Positions 27,706-37,897 of a stretch of 64,000 bases of DNA are shown piece by piece; the stretch's first letter is position 1, and each line of letters starts with the position of its first letter. Under the pieces are notes generated by a model. The model was not told the origin of the DNA and ran no database searches. It saw only the letters and a program-made list of their open reading frames with translations. This stretch comes from Acanthococcus lagerstroemiae (taxonomy: Eukaryota; Arthropoda; Insecta; Hemiptera; Eriococcidae). The stretch lies in assembly GCA_031841125.1 (NCBI GenBank), contig JAJSSI010000011.1, positions 1,426,001 through 1,490,000 on the forward strand. The letters are read 5' to 3'. Made by a program: the position numbers and the translations under genes.

Positions 27706-28676
27706 AATAAGAAACTTTTGACAATATTTTAGTTCGTCGTTTTGAAGAAATGATAGAGCTTAACGACGCTTTTTACTTCGATCCGGGCGAATGTGTCGAG
27801 ATCATCACACATTAAATAGATGTACTCGATTTTGAATACACACAAAAAGTGCTTTTGTTTGCGAAAGTGCAATACCCTTATCATCTTGATATTCGTATAA
27901 AGGAGGCAGAGATATTATTGCTTTTTGATAAAATTTCCGAAGCTATTGAAATTATTGACGAGCTTAACAAGCTAATTCCCCGTCATAATGATTTGATCAT
28001 CGTTCAGGCCAAATACTGGTCTTTCATGGGAGATTCTTTAAAGTCCATAGATTTTTATAAAAAAGCGCTGCAAGCTTTTGATTATGCATTGGTAATTAAC
28101 GACACTTTTTTGAGCGCTTATACCTGTAAGGCTCGCTGTTTTGAGCAGCTCGATGATTTTACTTCCGCCATTAGAGTATATAAAAAGGGTTTACATCTGG
28201 AAGACTCTCCGTCCCTGGCTTATTTCATATATAGGACTTTGTTATAATCGCCTTGAGCGTCCTATGGAAGCGCTTGAAGCTTTTCAGCAGGCCATTTATG
28301 GCGATCCGCAACTCGACAAACCCTGGTTTGAATCTGCGCTATTTATGAGCAGATGAGATATCATCAAAAGGCGCTTTATTATAAAGAAGCTATAGAGTGG
28401 TGTGCAGAAAAAATGCTTACCCTTGAGCCTAATTATCATTACTGGATCAGTTCTATAGAACTCTTTATAGGTACCGGTCGATATATCGAGGCTATGGATT
28501 TGATTAAAAAGGCCATAAGAGATTTCACAAAAGCGGAGAGCTAAATTATTTAATGTCTTGCTGTTATTTTTTTGATTCACCAGGAAGAAAAGGGGCTTAC
28601 AGAATCAGATAAAGCAGTAAATGCACCTCCCAGGTTGTGTAAAAAAGTGATGAATAAAAATATCCTGCTGTTTTAA
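27702..28676 (+). pseudogene. Tetratricopeptide-repeat protein, broken and internally shortened
   Basis: Its ATG overlaps the glmM stop but is followed by a TAA at codon 3; the frame continues ETFDNILVRRFEEMIELNDA, meets another stop, then YPYHLDIRIKEAEILLLFDK, DYALVINDTFLSAYTCKARC, and after shifts NRLERPMEALEAFQQAIYGD, YHYWISSIELFIGTGRYIEA and LAVIFLIHQEEKGLT. These are TPR units of the flavobacterial protein usually located here. Compared with the family as I remember it, about 80-100 residues are missing between FYKKAL and QAFDYAL, consistent with recombination between repeats. At least five lesions. Confidence 0.8.
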
Positions 28677-28762
28677 AAAAATCGCCGGTAAGAAAATTCT
28701 TACTCAATCATCATATTCTTTAATTTTGAAATAAGAGAATCAAAAAAATTATCAATAAGAGG

Positions 28763-28795
28763 TTTGCATAGTATATGCACTTAAATGTATATTTG
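28763..28795 (+). promoter_or_regulatory. Promoter of rplS
   Basis: TTTG (28763-28766), 21-bp spacer and TATATTTG (28788-28795) match the Bacteroidota promoter consensus, about 45 bp upstream of the rplS ATG. Confidence 0.65.
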
Positions 28796-28839
28796 CAAAC
28801 TCTAAAATAGAATTTTCTATAGCGCGAAAAAACAATATC

Positions 28840-29211
28840 ATGCAAGCTCTTATAAAGTACGTACAAGAGAAATACATTTCTAAAAAAGAATGGACTGATT
28901 TTAATTCCGGGGACACCATTACGGTTTACTCTGAAATTAAAGAGGGCGCAAAGATAAGGATACAATCCTTTAAGGGGGTAGTAATTCAGCGCAGGGGGGA
29001 AGGTTCTACAGAGACCTTCACTGTAAGAAAAATGATCGGAGATATAGGCGTTGAGCGTGTTTTTGTAATGAGCCAGCCCAATATTCAGAATATTGAAGTA
29101 AATAAAAGAGGAAAGGTAAGACGTGCGAGGATTTACTATTTCTCTCAACTTAGAGGAAAGAAAGCGCGCATTCAAGAAAAAATATCACGAGATAAAGATG
29201 GAAAAAGCTAA
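28840..29211 (+). CDS. rplS: 50S ribosomal protein L19
   Basis: Ribosomal protein at the 30S-50S interface. The 123-residue protein shows [40 protein letters not shown] and the typical [17 protein letters not shown]. Full length with a lysine-rich tail. It has its own promoter and ends before a bidirectional hairpin. Confidence 0.97.
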   Translation: MQALIKYVQEKYISKKEWTDFNSGDTITVYSEIKEGAKIRIQSFKGVVIQRRGEGSTETFTVRKMIGDIGVERVFVMSQPNIQNIEVNKRGKVRRARIYYFSQLRGKKARIQEKISRDKDGKS

Positions 29212-29268
29212 CTTTGTAGGATTCCTGAATTAAAAAGCCCAAATAATATAATCCTTTTGATTTTTATA

Positions 29269-29302
29269 ATCATAAAGAGAAGTAAAAACTTCTCTTTATG
29301 AT
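29269..29302. terminator. Bidirectional terminator between rplS and the lipoprotein gene
   Basis: Perfect 15-bp inverted repeat ATCATAAAGAGAAGT / ACTTCTCTTTATGAT with an AAAA loop between two convergent genes. The stem is AT-rich but long. Confidence 0.65.
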
Positions 29303-29320
29303 GTATTTTAACCTGCTAAG

Positions 29321-29584
29321 TCATTTTTTCTCCTTACCTTTGTGAGGAGCTTTTTCATCTTTTTTTTCTTTAGAATGATAAGCTGAAGTTTTTTCAACTT
29401 TGCCGGCTTCTACTGATTCTGGAGCCTCTGCAGCCGGAGCTTCAGGAGTAGTCACTTCACTCGGAGTAGTTTCTTCTTGATTTTCAACAGGAGTTTCTTC
29501 CGTTTTTTGAAGACCTTTACAACCACTAGCGGACAATACAGTGACCAACATCAAAGTGGCTAGCGTAATTTTCAGATTTTTCAT
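29321..29584 (-). CDS. Small lipoprotein with acidic/proline-rich and lysine-rich tail
   Basis: An 87-residue predicted lipoprotein: signal peptide MKNLKITLATLMLVTVLSAS with the lipobox cysteine right after (SASGC), a low-complexity middle rich in E, T, P and A, and a very basic end (KEKKDEKAPHKGKEKK). No recognisable domain. It may be a cell-envelope anchor or spacer protein; function unknown. Compositional bias means homology would be hard to judge. Confidence 0.7.
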   Translation of the reverse strand: MKNLKITLATLMLVTVLSASGCKGLQKTEETPVENQEETTPSEVTTPEAPAAEAPESVEAGKVEKTSAYHSKEKKDEKAPHKGKEKK

Positions 29585-29625
29585 CGCTTTGTACTATTAT
29601 GAATTATTTTTGCCTTGCAAAGCTA

Positions 29626-29657
29626 TTATAAAAATTCCAAACATGGAATTTTTATAA
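29626..29657. terminator. Hairpin at the end of the pabC-like gene
   Basis: Perfect 14-bp inverted repeat TTATAAAAATTCCA / TGGAATTTTTATAA with an AACA loop, overlapping the stop codon of the class IV aminotransferase-like gene. Confidence 0.55.
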
Positions 29658-30260
29658 GCTATTTTCTATTATCTTCATATCGAGTTCTAGTTTATACTCT
29701 TTAAAATCAAGCATGGCATTGATGAGTCGAATAGTTTTGTAATTCTTCAGATCTTTTTCTCTGATTTCTCTTTCTCGGATCACTCCTGATTTGAGTAGAT
29801 GTTCTCTTTGTACTCCTTTAAGCAAAGGTTGATCAGGTGTATGCCATTCTTTTCCATTGAAAAAAGCCAGATTGGCATAGGAAGCATCTGTAATAAAACC
29901 TTTTTTGACAATAATAATTTCTGTATGTTCAGCATCTTTTGGTTTAAGTTTTTCAAATGCGCTTCGGTCTGTCCATTTGTATAGGTATTCTATGTCATCC
30001 GAATGTATAATCTTTAAATGTTTAATTATTTTTTTCTTATAATGAACAAATTCTGTTTTGTATAGATATTTATCATACAAAATTCTGCATTTTACGAGTC
30101 CTTCCCGATATCTTTCCGGAATAATAAGCCCTTCTTTAAGAGAAAGCCTCTTTGTGGTTCCAAAAAGAGCCATACGCGTTTTATTGAGCCGTTTTTCGTG
30201 CAAGTGTAGCAGGCAGGGCTGTCCGTCTCGGATTTTAATGCTTTCAAATAATAGGCACAT
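29652..30260 (-). CDS. pabC: Class IV aminotransferase-like protein, probable aminodeoxychorismate lyase
   Basis: A 202-residue PLP-fold class IV protein of the short type found next to pabB in Bacteroidota. It shows MCLLFESIKIRDGQPCLLHL, HEKRLNKTRMALFG and IIVKKGFITDASYANLAFFN, the last matching the conserved class IV core. Its start overlaps the end of pabB by 17 bp, a strong sign of co-translation, so the role is most likely elimination of pyruvate from aminodeoxychorismate to give p-aminobenzoate for folate. The activity is inferred from the fold and context. Confidence 0.8.
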   Translation of the reverse strand: MCLLFESIKIRDGQPCLLHLHEKRLNKTRMALFGTTKRLSLKEGLIIPERYREGLVKCRILYDKYLYKTEFVHYKKKIIKHLKIIHSDDIEYLYKWTDRSAFEKLKPKDAEHTEIIIVKKGFITDASYANLAFFNGKEWHTPDQPLLKGVQREHLLKSGVIREREIREKDLKNYKTIRLINAMLDFKEYKLELDMKIIENSL

Positions 30261-31200
30261 AAATTTTATCTATAAGTTCCTGATATTCTTTTTTTACCTC
30301 ACTCATGGCGGTAATGCCGCCGCCGCTTCTGAAATACAAATGTTCGTTTTTACGTTCTATAAAACGGATCATCACTGCGCTATCTAAATTTTCTCCGTCA
30401 AAATAACCAAAAATCCCGGTGTAATACCCTCTGGGTATTCCTTCAATACTCCGCAAAATAGTCAGAGTTTTAGTCTTTGGCGCTCCACTGACAGAGCCTG
30501 CTGGCAGCATACTTAATAAAATATCTCCGATATGCCGACGAAAATCTCTCGGAAGTATTCCGCTTATCCAGGAGCTCACTTGCAGCAGTCTTTTTTCGGA
30601 AGCGAATAATTTCTCTACATATCGAAAACGATTTACTTTTACCTTACGTGCAATTTGACTTAGGTCATTGCGCAATAAATCAACTATAGTAGCATGTTCG
30701 GCTTTTTCTTTCTCATCTGAGAGTATTTTTCTTCTAGCGTCAGGTAGTGTGGCATCGATGGTTCCTTTCATGGGGTAAGTGCTAATATGCCCATTTCGTA
30801 TTTTGATAAAACACTCAGGAGAGAAAACCACAAACTGATTCTTATAAAGCAATTTATAGGGTGCACAGCTTTTCTGATAAATCTCTGAAAGCGACAAAGG
30901 GGTGATAATCTCAGCAGGAAAAGTAAGGTTGGCCAAATAAGTATCTCCGCGCTGCAAATAGTATTTTAAATTTCTAAAAGCTTTTTGATAATGTCCAAAA
31001 TCAACTGGTATCTTCTCAAAGGAGGTTCTCTTAGGTAGGTTTGATCTGCTACAGATTCCTCCAATTTTAAAACATGTTCCTACTTTTGATATTTCTTCCT
31101 GAAGTAAAACCACCGGGCGCTCTATTTCGTAATCGATCATGAAGAAAAACGGACGACTTTCTCTTCCATACTGATTCATCTGTTCTACAGCGGTTTTCAT
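30244..31200 (-). CDS. pabB: Aminodeoxychorismate synthase component I
   Basis: Chorismate-utilising enzyme that adds ammonia to chorismate in the p-aminobenzoate/folate pathway. The 318-residue protein is the short form lacking a long N-terminal domain. Chorismate-binding motifs include YPMKGTIDA, HATIVDLLRNDLSQIARKVK, LPAGSVSGAPKTKTL, GIPRGYYTGIFGYFDG and FRSGGGITAMSEVKKEYQE. It overlaps the pabC-like gene. Confidence 0.92.
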   Translation of the reverse strand: MKTAVEQMNQYGRESRPFFFMIDYEIERPVVLLQEEISKVGTCFKIGGICSRSNLPKRTSFEKIPVDFGHYQKAFRNLKYYLQRGDTYLANLTFPAEIITPLSLSEIYQKSCAPYKLLYKNQFVVFSPECFIKIRNGHISTYPMKGTIDATLPDARRKILSDEKEKAEHATIVDLLRNDLSQIARKVKVNRFRYVEKLFASEKRLLQVSSWISGILPRDFRRHIGDILLSMLPAGSVSGAPKTKTLTILRSIEGIPRGYYTGIFGYFDGENLDSAVMIRFIERKNEHLYFRSGGGITAMSEVKKEYQELIDKIYVPII

Positions 31201-31372
31201 TTGGCTCTAAACTTTAAGAGATTCATATTAAGAGATTCATATATATAAAATATAACTCTGCAAAAATAAGTCCGCGATATATTTATACTTGTTAAACCAA
31301 TATGAGAAACTTATATTTATATTTCATAAATATCTGAATTAAGAGTAAGACCTTTGCTCATAAAATTTTTTA

Positions 31373-33577
31373 ATGAAAAATACATGTACAGCCTATATAT
31401 CTGGAATGAGTTGCCTTTCTTGCACAGCTACGGTTGAAAAAACACTTCAATCACAACAAAGTATAAAAACGGTCCGTATCAACTTTGCCGATCATACCGC
31501 TTTTATAGAGTTTAAGAATGGTTCTCCTCCTTATAAAGAAGTCGCTGCGGCAGTAAAAAAAGCGGGTTATCAACTCCATTGGGCTTCAGAAGGGGAGGGT
31601 GATCATAGCCCCGGAGTGCATTATAAAGAATACAGAGCTTTAAAAAAAAATACTCTCTGGGCTGTAATTTTTAGTGCTCCTGTGTTGATAATGGCTATGT
31701 TTTTGCCTGAATCTCCTATTTTGCGCCGGCTGATGATGCTCTTGAGCGGGTCTGTATTGTTCATTTGGGGTCGGGGATTTTTTAACAGAGCACGGAAAGC
31801 TCTTCGATACAGGAACTGGGGAATGGATGTCCTTGTGGCTTTGAGCACTTCCATAGCTTTCTTCCATAGTGCCTTTAGTACGATTTTTCCTAAACTTGTA
31901 AAACGTTATTCTCTGGATCCACATATTTACTTTGAAACTGCGGTGGTTATCATCTGTTTTTTGCTTATCGGAAAAACTCTTGAGTATCGTGCGCGTATGA
32001 AGGCTTCTGAAGCTATATGTCAATTGATGGATTTGCAGCCCGATTCGGTGCATCTTTTACTCGAAAGTGGTCAAGAGCTTGAGGTTTCTATAAATGAAGT
32101 CTATCCCGGAGCGCATTTGCGTATAAAACCCGGTGAAAAAATTCCTGTAGATGGCCGTTTACAAAAAGGGCATTCGTATATCGATGAACGTATGATCAGC
32201 GGTGAGCCTTTACCGGTATTTAAAACTAAAGGAGATAAATTATTTGCTGGTACCGTTAATCAAGGAGGGAGTTTTGATTTTACGGCTGAAAAAACTGGAG
32301 TGAATACCTTTTTAGCCGGCATTATTCGCGCAGTAAAACAAGCGCAATCTTCCAGAGCTCCTATAGAAAAAATTGCTGATAAAGTCGCCGGAGCTTTCGT
32401 TCCGTTGGTTGTAGTAATTGCATTTACTTCCTTTTTTGTCTGGGGGTTTAGCGCTTATGAAAACGGATGGTTTATGGGAATGCGTGCGTTATTAAGCGTG
32501 CTGATCATCTCTTGTCCGTGTGCTTTAGGACTGGCCGTTCCGACAGCGCTTATAGCCGGTATTGGAAGAGCCGCGCAAGAGGGTATATTGATTAAAGACG
32601 CTGAAAGCCTTGAGCGCGCTCGTAAAATAGATCATCTTATTTTGGATAAAACAGGAACACTTACTCAGGGCAAGCCCATATTAAAAGAGACCTTCTGGAA
32701 AGAAGAAAGTGAACGTAAACTTTCAATATTTCTAACCTTAGAGGGCAAATCCGAACATCCCCTGGCGGATGCTTTGCTCTTGCATTACAAAAATCGTTTA
32801 GTAAAGACTTCTCTTTCGCTGGAAAATTTTAAAAATCATCCTGGCAAGGGAGTGCAATCCATATACCAGGGAAAAAACTACCGTATAGGTTCAATAACCT
32901 GGCTTGAGGAAGAAGCTGTTATTTTTAATACAGAATTTCAAGCACATTTGTCAAATTGGAAAGAGCAAGCGTATACATTAGTAGGCTTTTCAGAAGGCAA
33001 TCGATTGCTTGCCCTTTTTGCTCTGGCTGATGTTCTGCGTCCGGAAGCCAAAGAGGCGGTTGAAAAACTACAGGCTATGGGTATACAGCTGCATATACTC
33101 ACAGGCGATCGCACCGAAACGGCTAAGATTTTAAGCGATCAACTCGGACTTCTTGATTTCAGAGGGGAACAATTGCCTTCAGATAAAATGAATTTCATTA
33201 AAGACCTTCAAAGTAAGGGGAAAATCGTCGCTATGATCGGTGATGGAATAAACGATGCGCCAGCGCTTGCACAGGCGGATCTGAGTATTGCCATGGGCCA
33301 AGGCGCGGGAGTAGCGTTAGATGTGGCTAAAATCACTATTCTGGGTTCTGACTTAAGAAAGGTTCCCTTTGCCATTCGCTTATCTGAGCGCAGTTGGCGC
33401 ACGATACGTCAGAATCTCTTTTGGGCTTTTATTTACAATAGTATCAGTATTCCATTAGCGGCAGGCATTTTATATCCTTTTACCGAATTTTCACTAAACC
33501 CCATGATCGCTTCGGCTGCTATGGCTTTGAGCTCGATCTCCTTGTTCATCAATAGTTTACGATTAAGAAATTTGTAA
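31373..33577 (+). CDS. copA: Copper-translocating P-type ATPase
   Basis: Pumps Cu(I) out of the cytosol using ATP. The 734-residue protein has one N-terminal heavy-metal domain (GMSCLSCTATVEK, metal-binding CxxC), the ion-path motif CPCALGL near residue 380, the phosphorylated aspartate in DKTGTLTQG near 423, the nucleotide-binding histidine in SEHPLADALL and the hinge motif GDGINDAPALAQADLSIAMG near 622. Length and motifs are normal. It is a single-gene unit, divergent from the pab operon. Confidence 0.95.
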   Translation: MKNTCTAYISGMSCLSCTATVEKTLQSQQSIKTVRINFADHTAFIEFKNGSPPYKEVAAAVKKAGYQLHWASEGEGDHSPGVHYKEYRALKKNTLWAVIFSAPVLIMAMFLPESPILRRLMMLLSGSVLFIWGRGFFNRARKALRYRNWGMDVLVALSTSIAFFHSAFSTIFPKLVKRYSLDPHIYFETAVVIICFLLIGKTLEYRARMKASEAICQLMDLQPDSVHLLLESGQELEVSINEVYPGAHLRIKPGEKIPVDGRLQKGHSYIDERMISGEPLPVFKTKGDKLFAGTVNQGGSFDFTAEKTGVNTFLAGIIRAVKQAQSSRAPIEKIADKVAGAFVPLVVVIAFTSFFVWGFSAYENGWFMGMRALLSVLIISCPCALGLAVPTALIAGIGRAAQEGILIKDAESLERARKIDHLILDKTGTLTQGKPILKETFWKEESERKLSIFLTLEGKSEHPLADALLLHYKNRLVKTSLSLENFKNHPGKGVQSIYQGKNYRIGSITWLEEEAVIFNTEFQAHLSNWKEQAYTLVGFSEGNRLLALFALADVLRPEAKEAVEKLQAMGIQLHILTGDRTETAKILSDQLGLLDFRGEQLPSDKMNFIKDLQSKGKIVAMIGDGINDAPALAQADLSIAMGQGAGVALDVAKITILGSDLRKVPFAIRLSERSWRTIRQNLFWAFIYNSISIPLAAGILYPFTEFSLNPMIASAAMALSSISLFINSLRLRNL

Positions 33578-34456
33578 TGTTTACATCATATTTTTAATTA
33601 TTTTACTATTTTTAAATACGCTATTATTTATAGCATTTAGAAGATGAGAACGCATAGAGCATTTACTTAAGTGATGAAAAGACCTGCGATAGTTATGAAA
33701 GTAGAGATTATTCAAGAAATGATTTTAAAACTTTGATTTAGGTTTTTAAAATCTTTGGGTATCCATATTATTCATCTTATTCAACATCTATTTCATGTCG
33801 CTCTCTATTTTTTCACCAATAAAATCAAGCATAGCTGATTTGCTTTCATCCTCAAGCTTGATTTACTGAGCTTTTCGTTATTTAATTTATTCTAGAATAC
33901 ACGTTTAAAGAGGATCTTATTGAGTGAGTTTTCTCTAAATAAGGTTATCTTCCTTTGTGGGTGTATAATTGTTTCGGGTAATTATGTATATATCTTCTTT
34001 TATGTATATATCTTCTTATATGCCCACTAAATTTTTTCTTAAGATTGCCGTATACCACTCTATTTTTCTCACTTTTTCCAATGATACTAATACTAATATA
34101 ATAGAAATTATTTAAAGGGACGACTTGGGGAACCGCTTTTTTTCTATGTTGGTATTTACTCATGCTTAAAATACCGGTACCTTTAATAATATTTTTACTA
34201 AGGGAAAATAATCACATTTTCATTATCTGTACTCTGTACTCTTTTCTCTTAGACTCCGCTAAGCGATCTTTTTTTCCTTAGCCTGGCAAGATTAAAATTA
34301 TCGATCTTACTTATAACATATAGAAAAAAAATTCCATGACTTGATTTTAAGTTTTAACTTTTTTTCTTAACATAAAAATAGATTTTCACTAGACCTTTTT
34401 CTTGCATAGCGGGAAAAAAGTTATAATATCTGAGAAAATGCTGGAACAATAGGGGA
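33578..34456. other. Long gene-free stretch between copA and the IS5 remnant
   Basis: About 880 bp, AT-rich. A minus-strand scrap near 33780-33880 (KLEDESKSAMLDFIGEKIES) looks once-coding but I cannot name it. Two 18-bp direct repeats lie at 33983-34018. No RNA gene seen. Confidence 0.5.
33983..34018. repeat. Two tandem copies of an 18-bp unit
   Basis: TATGTATATATCTTCTTT at 33983-34000 is followed directly by a copy differing only at its last base (34001-34018). Confidence 0.8.
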
Positions 34457-35120
34457 ATGAAATATGAAAAGACAAATGAACTGAAGGAGGAAGAATTTCA
34501 TTGATTAACATGGATAAAACGAAAAACATTTAAAAGTAAGGTGAAAATCTTAACTGGAGTCAGAGTCTAAAAAGAAGTCACAGGGTGGGTAAACCGAACA
34601 AATTAAGCATGGAAGATCGTTTGCCGATGTCGTTAGAATATTTGCTCGAATACCAGACCTATTTTTTCATATTGCACAAGACTACCGAATAAGCGAAAGC
34701 GCCTATTATCGCACAACATTCGATGGATAGAAGATACATTGGTAAAACATCCTGATTTTGCATTGCCTGGGAGAAGATAGTAGAAAAATAATATGTACGT
34801 CTTTTTCGAAGGGTAAAAGACATGATTTTGGGCTTTTCAAGGAATCAAAGGTTCACATTATAGAGGAAGAAGATAAAAGTTTTATCCGAGCAGGTTACAG
34901 AGGCTTACAAAAAAGCCATGGGAATGCTCTCTATGCTGCATAGAAATAGGAAAAAGAATCCATTAAACAAAGAAAAGAAAACAGAGAATCAAGAGCTTTC
35001 AAGTAAAAGAATGGTGATTGAAAACGTAATCGGGCTTCTCAAGAGGTCTAGTATCAAATCATTAACGCATAGGTGCTCAGGGCAGGTAGTGACTAATGTA
35101 TCACCTTGGCAACGCCCTTT
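34457..35120 (+). mobile_element. IS5-family transposase remnant, internally deleted
   Basis: From the ATG at 34457 the sequence reads MKYEKTNELKEEEFH, a stop, LTWIKRKTFKSKVKILTGV, then in other frames LSMEDRLPMSLEYLLEYQTY, FHIAQDYRISESAYYRT, RWIEDTLVKHPDFALPGR, IICTSFSKGKRHDFGLFKES and NQELSSKRMVIENVIGLLKR. These are parts of the IS5-type (DDE_Tnp_4-like) transposase, but the stretch that should contain the first catalytic aspartate, between LPGR and IICTSF, is missing. The C-terminus is also altered. I did not find clear terminal inverted repeats. Confidence 0.75.
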
Positions 35121-35129
35121 ATTTATAGA

Positions 35130-35490
35130 GGATCATAACATTTATATATGTTTTTAACACGCTCAAGCTTAATATCTCCTTTAAATTTAAATCGGACGGT
35201 TTGAAATTCAGTTTCTTACAGCACCCGGGTGAATAGCCACCACCTTAATGGGGCTTTTGAACAAGTCGATGCGCATAGCTTTTGAAAGTAGATCCTTTGT
35301 ATCGGTATCGATGATCTCACCCCAATCTTGCCAGCTTTTGTATTGGCAAAAGATTCAAAACTAAAGCTACACCAGCATTGTTAATGAGCACATCGAGCCG
35401 TTCTTCAGGAAGCATCGAGTGAACTTTCCGCTTGAAAAACTGCTTTATTTTCTTTAACATCAAAATTCAGTGTTTCTAAAGCCACGGAAT
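35130..35490 (-). pseudogene. Short-chain dehydrogenase (YdfG-like SDR), internally deleted
   Basis: The minus strand gives ALETLNFDVKENKAVFQAES, LDVLINNAGVALVLNLLP with the NNAG motif, EIIDTDTKDLL, then SKAMRIDLFKSPIKVVAIHP and ETEFQTVRFKFKGDI in differing frames. The catalytic S-Y-K region that should lie between DTK and SKAMRIDL is missing, as is the N-terminal nucleotide-binding glycine motif. The 3' end abuts the IS5 remnant. Confidence 0.75.
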
Positions 35491-35632
35491 AATTTTTTTC
35501 ATTAAAAAATTATTAATATTTATTAAATGATCTTCGCTACGCCTCACATAATATGAGGTCATGTCTCTCTTCAGCGAAACGCTCAGAACGAACCGCGCCA
35601 ATACCTGAGCAGCGGTAATAGCTATTTTTTTT

Positions 35633-37897
35633 TCATGAAAGTATATTGATTTTGGCAAATCTTAACAAGAGCTTTTTCTCTCCTACTTGCTCAAAACGCA
35701 CAAGAGCTACTTTATCAGGCTCAGTCCCTTGAATTCCCACTACCCGGCCTTCTCCAAAACGCTCGTGACTCACGCGCATTCCTTTGCCCAAAAGGTTCAT
35801 CTCATCGCTTAGCGCTCTGAAAGGAACCTCTCTTAAAGGCTTGTACTTTTTCATTATGGTTTTTTCTTTATGCGCATCCTCAAAAAGATCATCAGAGGGT
35901 GCGCTTTCAAAAAGGGAAGATGTAAGCGACGAAGTAGAAAACCTTTCTGATTGCGCGCCCAACTTAGCCAGGCGATCCTGGTTAATTTCCTCAATAAAAC
36001 GACTAGGCTGGCCATCGATAAGTTTTCCCCAGCGATAGCGCGTGAGCGCATAGCTGAGTATAGCTTGTTTTTGGGCGCGGGTTAAGGCGACATAAAATAA
36101 GCGTCTTTCCTCTTCAAGATCAGCGCGAGTGTCCAGACTGAGCATAGAGGGGAAAAGATTTTCTTCCAGACCAACGATAAAGATCACCGGAAATTCAAGG
36201 CCCTTCGAGAGATGAACCGTCATCAAAGAAACGCGGTTTCCTTTCTGATCATCAGCTATATCAGTAGCCAGGGCGATATTTTCCAAAAAAGCCGCCAGAG
36301 ATATATTACCGTCGGCCAGCTGAGCCTGTTCCTCAACATAAGCCTGCAGGCTGCTCATAAATTCCTGAATGTTTTCATAACGCGAAATGCCTTCAGGGGT
36401 GTCATACCGGCGAAGATCGCCAAGCAAACCGGAGCTTTTGACTACCTCCTGAGCCACGGCATAGGCCCCTTCAGGCAACTTCAGAGCAAAGCGTTTGATC
36501 ATTATAAGGAATTCTTCGATCCTCGTCAAAGTCCCTTTGTTAAGGGATATTAATTGAGGATTTTCGAGCAATTCATAAGCTGTTTTGCCTTGCTCAGCTG
36601 CCGTTACGAGCAATTTATTGATCGTAGTTTGCCCTATACCGCGAGCCGGGTAATTGATAATACGCAAAAGCGCTTCCTCATCGTTAGGGTTGACCAGCAA
36701 GCGAAGATAGGCAAGCAAATCTTTGATTTCTTTGCGTTGATAAAATGAAAGGCCACCATAGATGCGATAGGGGATATTTTTCTTACGAAGCGCCTCTTCA
36801 ATTGCGCGAGATTGGGCATTGGTACGGTAAAGAACGGCAAAATCTTCATTGCGCAACTGATGATGAACCTTAAGCTCAAAAAGCGTGTTGGCTACAAAGG
36901 CAGCTTCTTCTCCGTCAGAGAGAGCTCTGTAAATCTTGATCTTTTCCCCGCTCTCGTTTTGAGTCCAAACCTTCTTTTCTAACTGCTCCTTATTGCAGGA
37001 AATCACATCATTAGCCGCCTGCACAATGTGATCGGTGGAGCGATAATTTTGTTCCAGACGAAAGATTTTGGCATCAGGATAATCCAATTGAAAATTCAGA
37101 ATATTACGGATATTCGCTCCGCGAAAGGCGTAGATGCTTTGAGCATCATCACCTACTACACAGAGATTTTCATAGCGAGCGGCCAAGGCCTTCAAGATAA
37201 GATACTGCGAGTGATTGGTATCTTGATATTCATCTACCATAATGTACTTGAAACGCTCCTGGTACTTATATAAAACTTCGGGAAAACGCGTTAAAAGCTC
37301 ATTGGTGCGTAATAAGAGATCGTCAAAATCCATAGCTCCGGATTTAAAGCAACGATCTACATAGGCACGATAAATATCCCCCATACGGGGTCGCAAGCTT
37401 TCCACATCACGTTCCTGAAGCTCAGGATTATCAAAATAGGCTCGCACGGTGATCAGATTATTTTTGAACTGAGAAATACGCGAAAGTAAATCCCTGGACT
37501 TGTATAGGTCTTTTTCAAGCTTTAATTCCTCTACGATCTTTTTGATGACGCTTTCGGCGTCTTGCTGGTCATAAATAGTATAGTCCGAAGGATAACCTAA
37601 CCGGAAGGCCTCGGCACGGAGTATACGGGCAAAGACCGAATGAAAGGTCCCCATCCAGAGGTTTTCCACCTCCGTGGAATCTACCAAATTCGCGATGCGT
37701 TGTTTCATCTCCCGAGCGGCCTTATTGGTAAAGGTCAAGGAAAGAATATTAAAAGGATCGATGCCCTCTTGCATTAAATGAGCGATGCGATAGATGAGCA
37801 CACGCGTTTTACCCGATCCGGCCCCAGAGATGACCATCATCGGACCTCTGATTGTAGTGACGATTTGTGATTGAATCGGATTAAGATCAGCTTTCAT
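35633..37897 (-). CDS. uvrD: UvrD/PcrA-type 3'-5' DNA helicase
   Basis: Superfamily 1A ATP-dependent helicase for repair and replication-conflict resolution. The 754-residue protein begins MKADLNPIQSQIVTTIRGPM, has Walker A GAGSGKTRVL, motif II DEYQDTNHSQY, motif III GDDAQSIYAFRGA, motif IV EQNYRSTDHIV, motif V TVHLSKGLEFPVIFIVGLEE and motif VI VALTRAQKQAIL. Length is typical for Bacteroidota PcrA/UvrD. A TATATTTG -7 element lies at 37923-37930 upstream. Intact. Confidence 0.95.
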   Translation of the reverse strand: MKADLNPIQSQIVTTIRGPMMVISGAGSGKTRVLIYRIAHLMQEGIDPFNILSLTFTNKAAREMKQRIANLVDSTEVENLWMGTFHSVFARILRAEAFRLGYPSDYTIYDQQDAESVIKKIVEELKLEKDLYKSRDLLSRISQFKNNLITVRAYFDNPELQERDVESLRPRMGDIYRAYVDRCFKSGAMDFDDLLLRTNELLTRFPEVLYKYQERFKYIMVDEYQDTNHSQYLILKALAARYENLCVVGDDAQSIYAFRGANIRNILNFQLDYPDAKIFRLEQNYRSTDHIVQAANDVISCNKEQLEKKVWTQNESGEKIKIYRALSDGEEAAFVANTLFELKVHHQLRNEDFAVLYRTNAQSRAIEEALRKKNIPYRIYGGLSFYQRKEIKDLLAYLRLLVNPNDEEALLRIINYPARGIGQTTINKLLVTAAEQGKTAYELLENPQLISLNKGTLTRIEEFLIMIKRFALKLPEGAYAVAQEVVKSSGLLGDLRRYDTPEGISRYENIQEFMSSLQAYVEEQAQLADGNISLAAFLENIALATDIADDQKGNRVSLMTVHLSKGLEFPVIFIVGLEENLFPSMLSLDTRADLEEERRLFYVALTRAQKQAILSYALTRYRWGKLIDGQPSRFIEEINQDRLAKLGAQSERFSTSSLTSSLFESAPSDDLFEDAHKEKTIMKKYKPLREVPFRALSDEMNLLGKGMRVSHERFGEGRVVGIQGTEPDKVALVRFEQVGEKKLLLRFAKINILS

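Noticed and set aside
33945..34163. 72-codon minus-strand frame
   Set aside because: It covers the 18-bp tandem repeat and AT-rich gap, with no domain, signal or neighbour support.
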